From Actimicrobium sp035984655 (GTDB lineage Bacteria; Pseudomonadota; Gammaproteobacteria; Burkholderiales; Burkholderiaceae_D): 64,000 bases of DNA. Location: assembly GCF_035984655.1 (NCBI RefSeq), contig NZ_JAXCHT010000017.1, positions 1 through 64,000 on the forward strand, given 5' to 3'. The notes under the pieces were generated by a model. It was not told where the DNA came from. It saw nothing but the letters and a program-made list of their open reading frames with translations, and did not search any database. The translations under genes were made by a program, and so were the position numbers. Numbering within the stretch: position 1 is the first letter of the stretch; each line of letters starts with the position of its first letter. This document shows, piece after piece, positions 1 through 7,316 of this stretch.

Positions 1-98
1 GATCTGGTTGGGCTTGAAAGATGTGCATGTCGCTGTCAAAACGATGCGCGCGCTACGTCGGCTGGGTGATCAGGCGAATTGTGTATAACGAGGTGGGC

Positions 99-2453
99 AT
101 GGCCCCGCTGCACCGCGCAGTGCCAACTCCAACGACGTTCATTATTGAATACCATTCCATGCAAAGCCAGACCAACCCCATTCCAGCCCGGGCCCGCCAG
201 GCGCCAGGCCAGACAGGCGCACCCGCCGCCACGCCAGCCACGGTCCACGCCGAGGCACTGCAAACCATTCGTGATCGCGCCGGATTTCTGCGCGATACCA
301 GACAGTCACTGCAACGCCTGGAACGCGATGCCGCGGCCGAGGCGAATGAAACAAAGACGTCTGAACTTGCCGAAAGTCGCCGCCAGCAATTGGTGTTGCG
401 CAATGCCCGCGGCATGCTCCAATCCCGGTTGCTGCAGGCCGAAGAGCAGGTCACGCGGACCCAGCGCGAGGTCGAGAAACTCGGGCAGAGCCTGGGCAGA
501 AAAGTCACGACACTGGAAGCCTTGGCCGACGAAACGCAGCAGCCGATTCCGAAGCACAAGGCCGAGCGCCTGCGGCAACAGTATCCGGCGCTGAAGATGC
601 CGGCGGCAGCGCCCGAGACACCCTCCCCCGCGCCGATGAAGGCGGCACAGCCCGTGGCAACGCCAACACGGGACCCGGCGCAACTGGCGCGCAATCAGGA
701 ACTGGATCGGGAGATCGCCGGGCTCGACCAGCAGCTGCAAGCCCAACACGCCGTCGTCGGCCAGCAACGCGCTGCGCTCGCGCGCGCACACCGTTTGCGC
801 AGCACGCCGCAACAGGCCAGCGCAGGGCGCAACAAGAATCTGGCCCAGTTGATGAAACACAACTACGCGACCATCAACGCCGACCGCGAGGCCCAGCTGG
901 CCGGGCTGCGCGACAAACTCGCGCAAAGGGGCCTGACACTACCGCCCGGTCAGCTACCGCAGAACCAGCCTGCCCTGTTCGAACAATTGGCCGGGCGCTT
1001 CGTCGAGCAAACCGTCGGCCAGGACGGCATACCGGTGGCGCGCTTCAAGCCGCGCCGCGGTCGTGATTTTCAAGAGATGGCGGCACATCATTTTTCGACC
1101 TTGACTGCCTTGCTGACGCTGTCACGGCTTGAAAAAACTGACCTTGCGCTGTCGGCCGCGGTCAGCGGGATTGCCAGCCAGGCGATCGCCAGACTGCCAA
1201 AGAAACTGCCTGACGACGCCAACCAACTGCTGGCTTCGGAAGAAGCAATGGACGACCTGCAAGCCCGGGCCGAGGCGCCACTGCGGGCGGCGGCACACGA
1301 GATCCATCAACTCAGATTGCGCATCGACGATGCGGTCAGGCGCAAGACCAGCGTCAAGGTCGAGGGGAAAACCTTGCGCGGCGAAGCGGCCAAGGCGTTG
1401 CAGGGTCAAGTCAGACTGCTTGATGACCTGTTCCAGTCAAGCGGGTCGAGCCTGCTCGCCGGGCTGGCCCTGTTTGCGCGCGAACAGGTGGTGAGCTATG
1501 CCGAGTGCGCCAACTGGATCGACGCGATGAATCAAGGCGAGCGCGGGCTACTGGCCAATTTGAAGATCGAAGCCGAACGTGGTGATCAGGCGCTGCAGCA
1601 GTCGCAGGCAATGCTGGCTGATCTGGGTCGACAGCGTGACGCATTGCTCGCGCAAAAAACGGCTGCGCTGCCTCAGGCCCAGGAGCAAAAACAGCAATCC
1701 GCGCCCGCGACGGAGACAGTACCCGCGACGGCTGAACGCCCCGATGTGCACTCCCGTCAAGCGCGCCTGCTGGGCGAAATCGACCGGATTCTGGATCAGA
1801 GCAGCGCGTGCCAACAGGCCCACGCCAGCGCCTCGGCCGACGGGATCAAAGCCCGCAAGCAGTTGCGCCAGGTCGATGATCGGCTCGACCTGCTGGAGGC
1901 AGAACTGGGGCGCGCCCAGGGCGCCGCGACCCAGTCGCTCCAGGCGCATCAGAACGCGAATCGCGAACGACACCAACAAATCGACCAACTTCGCCGCACG
2001 CTCGGCAATGTCTCGGCGGCGACGCTGCGCGCCGACCGCGAACTGGCGCTCCTGATCACGCCGTCGGCGCTCGAGACCGTCCTGACGCGCCATCTCGGGC
2101 GCAGTCCGGAACAACTGCAGCAGCGCTTTCTGGTGACCGGAGCGGCAGCGACCTACGCGACGCCCGAGGCGCTGCTGCGCGCGCTGGTCGATGTCAGCGA
2201 GGAGGCCAGCAGGCGTTTTCCGGGCATCTTCGAGGCCACCACCCCGGCGCAGTTTGACGCGGCCTGCCGTCGCGCCGGCGCAGCGCCAACCGATTTGTTA
2301 TGCCGCCACGACGACGTCGTCGGGCACGGCGTCAACCGGCGCGACGGCGAGCCCGTCGATACCCTCACCAGCTGTTATTCGCTGGAATGGAATCGGAACA
2401 CAGGTCAGGTGCAGGTGTCGCACCTGTATCCGTACGTGCCGCGCCGCGGATAA
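99..2453 (+). CDS. Large coiled-coil protein of unknown function
   Basis: Unrecognised protein of about 784 residues. After an Ala/Pro/Gln-rich N-terminus it is dominated by long charged helices rich in Q, R, E and A, with heptad-like character in several blocks, separated by a Pro-rich linker near residues 175-195. The last 130 residues look globular and contain several Cys and His (DLLCRHDDVVGHG, LTSCYSLEW). No signal peptide or membrane segment is visible, so it is probably cytoplasmic or exported by a non-Sec route. Start is uncertain. ATG at 99 has a GAGG ribosome site 5 nt upstream; ATG at 159 is in frame but lacks one; ATGs at 21 and 27 are also in frame. The gene stands alone ahead of a phzF-like gene. 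The architecture is compatible with a structural or effector-like protein, but no family motif supports either. Confidence 0.6.
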   Translation: MAPLHRAVPTPTTFIIEYHSMQSQTNPIPARARQAPGQTGAPAATPATVHAEALQTIRDRAGFLRDTRQSLQRLERDAAAEANETKTSELAESRRQQLVLRNARGMLQSRLLQAEEQVTRTQREVEKLGQSLGRKVTTLEALADETQQPIPKHKAERLRQQYPALKMPAAAPETPSPAPMKAAQPVATPTRDPAQLARNQELDREIAGLDQQLQAQHAVVGQQRAALARAHRLRSTPQQASAGRNKNLAQLMKHNYATINADREAQLAGLRDKLAQRGLTLPPGQLPQNQPALFEQLAGRFVEQTVGQDGIPVARFKPRRGRDFQEMAAHHFSTLTALLTLSRLEKTDLALSAAVSGIASQAIARLPKKLPDDANQLLASEEAMDDLQARAEAPLRAAAHEIHQLRLRIDDAVRRKTSVKVEGKTLRGEAAKALQGQVRLLDDLFQSSGSSLLAGLALFAREQVVSYAECANWIDAMNQGERGLLANLKIEAERGDQALQQSQAMLADLGRQRDALLAQKTAALPQAQEQKQQSAPATETVPATAERPDVHSRQARLLGEIDRILDQSSACQQAHASASADGIKARKQLRQVDDRLDLLEAELGRAQGAATQSLQAHQNANRERHQQIDQLRRTLGNVSAATLRADRELALLITPSALETVLTRHLGRSPEQLQQRFLVTGAAATYATPEALLRALVDVSEEASRRFPGIFEATTPAQFDAACRRAGAAPTDLLCRHDDVVGHGVNRRDGEPVDTLTSCYSLEWNRNTGQVQVSHLYPYVPRRG

Positions 2454-2545
2454 GGGACGCTGCGGCAGCACGCAGGCGCACGTCCGGCTTGACCAGATGA
2501 CGGGTCCTGCGTGACCATGCAGCACTTTCCCTCGGATTCCTGCGC

Positions 2546-3385
2546 ATGCCCACCATCGACTACCGCCTCGTCAACGTCTTCGCCGAAACCACCTTCGGCG
2601 GCAATCCCCTCGCGGTGGTCGAAGATGGCTCCGGCCTGTCCGACGCCGAGATGCAAGCCGTCGCGCGCCAGTTCAACCTGTCCGAAACCACGTTTCTGTT
2701 TCCGTCCGAACGGGCGGCGGCGCGGGTGCGGATTTTCACGCCGACCTACGAAATACCGTTTGCCGGCCATCCGACCCTGGGCTCGGCGCAAGTAGTACGC
2801 GAGCTGTTCGGCTGCGGTGACGAATTCACGCTGGAAATGCGGGCCGGACTGATCCCGGTGCGGTGGCACGAAGGCCGCTGGACCCTGCGCGCCAACCGGC
2901 CCAGCTATCGGCCGATGCAAGCCACGCCGGCCGAGCTGGCGGCGATGCTGGGCCTGCCCGAGAAGGCCATCGCCGGCTCGGCGATGTGGGTCAACTGCGG
3001 TACCGAGCAACCGATGATTCCGTTAAAAAGCGTCGCCTACGTGCATGCCTGCCAGCCGAAACCGGCACTCATGGCCAAACACAACACCAATCTCAGCGGC
3101 CAGCCCAAGACCTATGTCTTCGCCCACACGCTGGAAGGATTTGAAGCGCGCTATTTCTGGATGACGGATCAGGCCAGCGTCAGCGAAGACCCCGGCACCG
3201 GATCGGCCTGCGCCAATCTGGGCGGCTGGTGGCTGGCCACCGAAGGCGACCGGCCGCTCGATGCGACGATCCGCCAGGGCACCCTGTTGCAGCGGCCGAA
3301 TCTGCTGACCCTGAGCGTGACCGACGGCACGATTCAGGTCGGCGGGCGCGTCATCGAACTGGGCGCTGGGCAGCTGCGCTGGTAA
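2546..3385 (+). CDS. PhzF family isomerase/epimerase
   Basis: A 279-residue PhzF-fold protein, the usual family length. The N-terminal strand and the conserved acidic residue (E47 in QFNLSETTF) match the PhzF catalytic glutamate. AGHPTLG (around residue 74) and EDPGTGSAC (D215) match the conserved His and Asp-containing loops of the two pseudo-symmetric halves. PhzF enzymes catalyse proton shifts on small carboxylic acids. The phenazine member isomerises trans-2,3-dihydro-3-hydroxyanthranilate, but most homologues have unknown substrates, and no phenazine genes are nearby. It ends 20 bp from a convergent DeoR gene. The family call is strong; the substrate is unknown. Confidence 0.9.
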   Translation: MPTIDYRLVNVFAETTFGGNPLAVVEDGSGLSDAEMQAVARQFNLSETTFLFPSERAAARVRIFTPTYEIPFAGHPTLGSAQVVRELFGCGDEFTLEMRAGLIPVRWHEGRWTLRANRPSYRPMQATPAELAAMLGLPEKAIAGSAMWVNCGTEQPMIPLKSVAYVHACQPKPALMAKHNTNLSGQPKTYVFAHTLEGFEARYFWMTDQASVSEDPGTGSACANLGGWWLATEGDRPLDATIRQGTLLQRPNLLTLSVTDGTIQVGGRVIELGAGQLRW

Positions 3386-3404
3386 CCATCCGCGCCACAA
3401 GCCG

Positions 3405-4166
3405 CTAGGCGTCTGCCACCACCACCGGCACCCCCGCGCTGGCATAGGTGCGCACGGTCTTCTTCGCCGTCCCCGGCGGCAACACCAGCAGCGCCACCTC
3501 CGCCAGCGGCGCGATCACGAAGGCCGATGCGGCGCCGAGTTTTTCCTGCGACGCCAGCACGATGGTTTCGGCGGCACGCTGATGCAGGCAGCGCTTGACG
3601 GCGGCTTCTTCATGATCGCCGGTGCTCAGGCCAGCCTGCGCATGCACACCGGTGACCCCCATGAAGAACAGGTCGGCGCGCAATTGCGAAGCGGCGTCGA
3701 TGACTGCCGCGCCGACATTGACCATCGAGTGCCGGAACAAGCGGCCGCCCAGCATGATGATCTCCAGCTGCGCATGGCGCGCCAGTTCGATCGCCACCGT
3801 CGGGCTATGCGTGACGATGGTGGCGCGCAGGTTGTCCGGCAAATGCCGCGCGACCTGCAGCGCCGTGCTGCCGCCATCCAGAATCACCACCTGCCCCGGC
3901 TTGACCAGCGCCGCACCGGCGCGGCCGAGCGCCTGCTTGTCGGCCGGCGCAATCTGGTCGCGCGCGGCCAGGTCGGCCAGCGCCGCGGAGGCCGGCAAGG
4001 CGCCGCCATGCACGCGTTGCAGCTTGCCTTCCTGTGCCAGTTCGCGCAGGTCGCGCCGAATGGTGTCTTCGGACACGCCGAGTTCCTCGCTAAAGACTTT
4101 GGCGATCAGGTTGCCGTCACGCGCAAGGCGCGCGAGGATCAGTTGTTTGCGTTGGGTGGTCAGCAT
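3405..4166 (-). CDS. DeoR/GlpR family transcriptional regulator
   Basis: Protein of 253 residues with the two-domain DeoR layout. An N-terminal winged helix-turn-helix (residues 4-57, with SEELGVSEDTIRRDLREL and the wing KLQRVHGGA) is followed by a phosphosugar-sensing domain (about 75-230) carrying ILDGGSTALQVARHL and GVTGVHAQAGLST. Such proteins usually repress sugar or nucleoside catabolism and are released by a phosphorylated intermediate. It is divergent from the NudK-like Nudix gene with about 100 bp between, so it may control that gene and itself. No sugar operon is adjacent, so the target is unclear. Confidence 0.9.
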   Translation of the reverse strand: MLTTQRKQLILARLARDGNLIAKVFSEELGVSEDTIRRDLRELAQEGKLQRVHGGALPASAALADLAARDQIAPADKQALGRAGAALVKPGQVVILDGGSTALQVARHLPDNLRATIVTHSPTVAIELARHAQLEIIMLGGRLFRHSMVNVGAAVIDAASQLRADLFFMGVTGVHAQAGLSTGDHEEAAVKRCLHQRAAETIVLASQEKLGAASAFVIAPLAEVALLVLPPGTAKKTVRTYASAGVPVVVADA

Positions 4167-4264
4167 GGATGGGTCGGGCCGGGTTGGCTTGCGGTTTCGG
4201 AAATTCTGATCTAGGATACACGAACCTGCACGTTAATGCACGATCTTCAACACAAAGGAATGCC

Positions 4265-4882
4265 ATGAAACCAGCCATTGCAGAAGCCGAACGGGTCCGC
4301 ATCGTGACCGTCGAGACCTTGTCCGACGATTGGTTTTTGCTCAAGAAAACCACCTTCGATTTCCGCCGCCGCGACGGCAGCTGGCAACGCCAGAGCCGCG
4401 AAACCTACGACCGCGGCAACGGCGCGGTGCTATTGCTGTTCAACGCGTTGCGCGGCACGGTAGTGCTGACGCGGCAATTTCGCCTGCCCGCTTTCGTCAA
4501 TGGCTGCGCCGATGGCATGCTGCTGGAAGCGTGCGCCGGCTTGCTCGACGGCGAGGATGCCGAGACCTGCATCCGGCGCGAAGCCGAAGAAGAAACCGGG
4601 TTTCGCGTGCGCACGCCAACGCGCCTGTTCGCTGCCTACATGAGCCCCGGCTCGGTGACCGAGAAGCTGCATTTCTTTGCCGCAGCGTACGAGGATGGCG
4701 ACCGCATCCATGACGGCGGTGGCGATGCCCGCGAAGGCGAGGACATCGAGGTGATCGAACTGACGCTGGCGCAGGCGCTGGCGATGGTGGCGGATGGCCG
4801 CATCGAGGATGGCAAGACCATCATGCTGTTGCAGCATGCCGCGCTGGCCGGGCTGGATCAGCTGGAGCGGGCCGCCGCCTGA
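4265..4882 (+). CDS. nudK: GDP-mannose pyrophosphatase NudK-like Nudix hydrolase
   Basis: About 205 residues from ATG 4265, preceded by AAAGGAA at 4254-4260. The protein closely parallels E. coli NudK: RETYDRGNGA, VVLTRQFRLPAFVNG, the variant Nudix box AGLLDGEDAETCIRREAEEE then TGF, YMSPGSVTEKLHFF and the C-terminal EDIEVIELTLAQAL...DGKTIMLL. NudK hydrolyses GDP-mannose to mannose-1-phosphate and GMP and may also take other nucleotide sugars or ADP-ribose. The box spacing is slightly unlike the canonical Nudix signature but matches the NudK subfamily. An open frame extends upstream to 4169, but the ribosome site and homology favour 4265. It is convergent with the acyltransferase gene, 7 bp away. 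Confidence 0.9.
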   Translation: MKPAIAEAERVRIVTVETLSDDWFLLKKTTFDFRRRDGSWQRQSRETYDRGNGAVLLLFNALRGTVVLTRQFRLPAFVNGCADGMLLEACAGLLDGEDAETCIRREAEEETGFRVRTPTRLFAAYMSPGSVTEKLHFFAAAYEDGDRIHDGGGDAREGEDIEVIELTLAQALAMVADGRIEDGKTIMLLQHAALAGLDQLERAAA

Positions 4883-4889
4883 GCGCTGC

Positions 4890-6071
4890 TCATGCGCGCC
4901 CGGTGAGCCAGCGCCGGGCCGGTTTCTCGACCAGCACATGCAGGCCCAACGCCGCCAGCATGACGATGCAGCCATAGACAACGAAGCCTTGCCAGTCGCC
5001 AGACAGACCGTTTTGCTGCGCCACCCGCAGCACGATCTGATGCACCAGATACACGGCAAAGCTGATCTCGCCGAGCAGCACCAGCCAGCGCTGCGACAGA
5101 CCCTGCGAAAGCACCCCGCGCTGGCAGGCAAACACGACGACCAGCAACATGACGAACGGTGTCAGGCCAACGTGATTGGCCCACTCGTCGATCAGCATTG
5201 CGGCAAGGGGATTGAGCTGACCGAGCAGGGCTGGTTCGCTGGCCACGGCCGCCAACGGCACACGGGTGGCACCGGCGCTGAGCATGAGTTGGTGCACCAG
5301 CGGCGCGAAGCTGGTCAGGACGTAGCGGTAAGCGAGCAGCAGCAAGGCCACGCTGCCGAGTTCCACCAGCGTCCAGCACCAGCGGCAGGCGACGCCGTCG
5401 CGTTGGCGCCGGACAAACACGATACCGGCCACCATCCCGCACAGGAATTCGGCCAACCGGGCCAGCGGATTGGCGTACAGCAGTCCGGTCGATGACAGGT
5501 GATCATGCGTGGTCTGCCAGGACGGCAAACCATGTTCCCAACTCAGCAGTCCCAGCAACAACACGATCGCCAGCGCCAGCGACACGGCCAGCAGCAAGCT
5601 GCGATGACGCCAGCGCATCGCCGGCCGAAGCAGCAGCGGGAACAGCAGGTAGAAAAACAGCTCGGTCGAGATGCTCCACGACACGTAGTTGTACGAAAAA
5701 AAATACCGGTCGAACGGAATCCAGGCGTGCAGCAGCAGCGCATTCGCCATCAGCACCCCGACATCGAACGGCTCGGGAACCGCCACCAGCAACATCGTCA
5801 ACAGCAGGCACACCAGATGCAGCGGCCAGATCCGCGCCCAGCGGGCAAGGTAGAACGCGCGCCATTGCCGCGGCGTGTCCAGTTGATCGTGGTAGACCCA
5901 GGTCAGAATGAAGCCCGACAGCACGAAGAAGAACGACACGCCGACATCCAGCGGTCCGAGCGCCGCAACCGGCCAGAACACCCCATTACAATGATGGACG
6001 ACGATCGCCAGCGCGGCAAAAGACCGCAGTGAGGTCAGCGCAGCCAGCGGTTTCTTTTTCGGGATGGACAT
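4890..6071 (-). CDS. Acyltransferase 3 (OafA/YrhL-like) membrane protein
   Basis: A 393-residue integral membrane protein with about ten hydrophobic segments. It opens with LTSLRSFAALAIVVHHCNG, in which the histidines correspond to the conserved catalytic His of the acyltransferase-3 family. GVSFFFVLSGFILTWVY and SWSISTELFFYLLFPLLL are also family hallmarks. These enzymes O-acetylate or otherwise acylate surface polysaccharides, lipids or antibiotics in the inner membrane. It starts back-to-back with the alpha/beta hydrolase gene (annotated starts overlap by 8 bp). No polysaccharide cluster is next to it, so the substrate cannot be assigned. Confidence 0.92.
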   Translation of the reverse strand: MSIPKKKPLAALTSLRSFAALAIVVHHCNGVFWPVAALGPLDVGVSFFFVLSGFILTWVYHDQLDTPRQWRAFYLARWARIWPLHLVCLLLTMLLVAVPEPFDVGVLMANALLLHAWIPFDRYFFSYNYVSWSISTELFFYLLFPLLLRPAMRWRHRSLLLAVSLALAIVLLLGLLSWEHGLPSWQTTHDHLSSTGLLYANPLARLAEFLCGMVAGIVFVRRQRDGVACRWCWTLVELGSVALLLLAYRYVLTSFAPLVHQLMLSAGATRVPLAAVASEPALLGQLNPLAAMLIDEWANHVGLTPFVMLLVVVFACQRGVLSQGLSQRWLVLLGEISFAVYLVHQIVLRVAQQNGLSGDWQGFVVYGCIVMLAALGLHVLVEKPARRWLTGRA

Positions 6072-7107
6072 GGCACCAATTCAGTCACGGCAAGGGGAGC
6101 TCCGGCTTCGGCATCGTACGCGAGTATCGGCGCCGGCGCGTGGCTCCGTGCGCTGCGGCTGGTTGCTGCTGATTGCCATCCTGCAGGGCGCGCCGGCGCA
6201 TGCCGCGAACGGCGACGACCTTGTCTGGACCCGCCTGCAGCAGCGCGTCGCAATCGGGCACGGGCGCGCCATGAACCTGACCTGCAGCGGCAGCGGCACG
6301 CCCACGGTGATCTTCGACAGCGGCATGGCCGATTGGGGCTTTACCTGGGCGCTGGTGCAGCCGCGCATTGCCGCCACCACGCGTGCCTGCACTTATGATC
6401 GCGCCGGGCTGGGCTACAGCGATGCCAGCAATCGACCGGCCACCAGCGCCAACATGGTCGATGACCTGCATCGCCTGCTGCAACAGGCCGGCATTGCGCC
6501 GCCATATGTGCTGGTCGGCCATTCGCTGGGCGGACTGAATGTGCGGCTGTATGCCGATCTGCATCGCAGCGCGGTCAGCGGCATGGTGCTGGTCGATGCA
6601 TCGCACGAAGATGGCATTGCGCGCATCGATGCACAGCCGGGTGGCCACGAAGCCGCGCGTTATCGCGACTATCTGCGGCGCTGGCGCTACTGCGTCGCGC
6701 ACTCCGCCGCGGCCGATTTTGCAGCCCGCTGCATCGAGCCCGCCGACCCCCGCTACAGCCGCCAGCTCAACGCCGAACGGGCGCGTTTGCAGGCACTGCC
6801 AGGCTATCAACAGGCCAAGTTCTCCGAAACACAACACTATCTCGACGGCAGCAGCTTCGCCGCCGTGCGCGCCGCGCGCCGCTATTACGGCGATCTGCCG
6901 CTGGAAGTCTTGACCGCCGGCCAGACCATTGCCGCGGCCGGGCCGGAATGGTTGCGCCTGCAGCGCGAACTGGCGGCATTGTCAGGTTGCGGGGTGCAAA
7001 CGACGGTGGCGGATGCTGGTCACTATGTGCAACTGGATCGGCCCGACAGCGTCAGCGCCGCGATCGAGCGCGTGGTCGCCGCCGCCCGACGCAAGGTGAA
7101 GCCGTAA
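6064..7107 (+). CDS. Exported alpha/beta hydrolase
   Basis: Up to 347 residues. An N-terminal hydrophobic stretch (RCGWLLLIAILQGAPAHAAN) looks like a signal peptide. The body is an alpha/beta hydrolase: GMADWGFTW, the nucleophile elbow GHSLGGLN, VDASHED and the C-terminal AGHYVQLDRPD supplying the catalytic His. This fits an esterase or lipase-like enzyme in the periplasm or outside. The start is doubtful. ATG 6064 overlaps the divergent acyltransferase start, and the 28 residues before the signal peptide are unusually Arg-rich, so a start nearer GTG 6148 is plausible. The substrate is unknown. Confidence 0.85.
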   Translation: MDMAPIQSRQGELRLRHRTRVSAPARGSVRCGWLLLIAILQGAPAHAANGDDLVWTRLQQRVAIGHGRAMNLTCSGSGTPTVIFDSGMADWGFTWALVQPRIAATTRACTYDRAGLGYSDASNRPATSANMVDDLHRLLQQAGIAPPYVLVGHSLGGLNVRLYADLHRSAVSGMVLVDASHEDGIARIDAQPGGHEAARYRDYLRRWRYCVAHSAAADFAARCIEPADPRYSRQLNAERARLQALPGYQQAKFSETQHYLDGSSFAAVRAARRYYGDLPLEVLTAGQTIAAAGPEWLRLQRELAALSGCGVQTTVADAGHYVQLDRPDSVSAAIERVVAAARRKVKP

Positions 7108-7316
7108 CAGCCGTCAAATCGCGCTATCCGGCGCGCCAAAGCTCAGTCATACTGCATTAACGGAGAGCAATTTTGTCCGGCTCCTGCGTCGCCGCCCCCG
7201 CGCCTGGCAGCATCCGGATACAGAAAACAAGAGACCGATGACGACTCGCCGCTGCACCAGATGTACGGCATGTCATCGCTAACCGCTGTGTAAAACGAAC
7301 GGCATTGATCCGTCTC

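Noticed and set aside
2546..3385. Phenazine biosynthesis by the PhzF-like gene
   Set aside because: No phzA-E/G partners nearby; PhzF-fold proteins are common outside phenazine loci.
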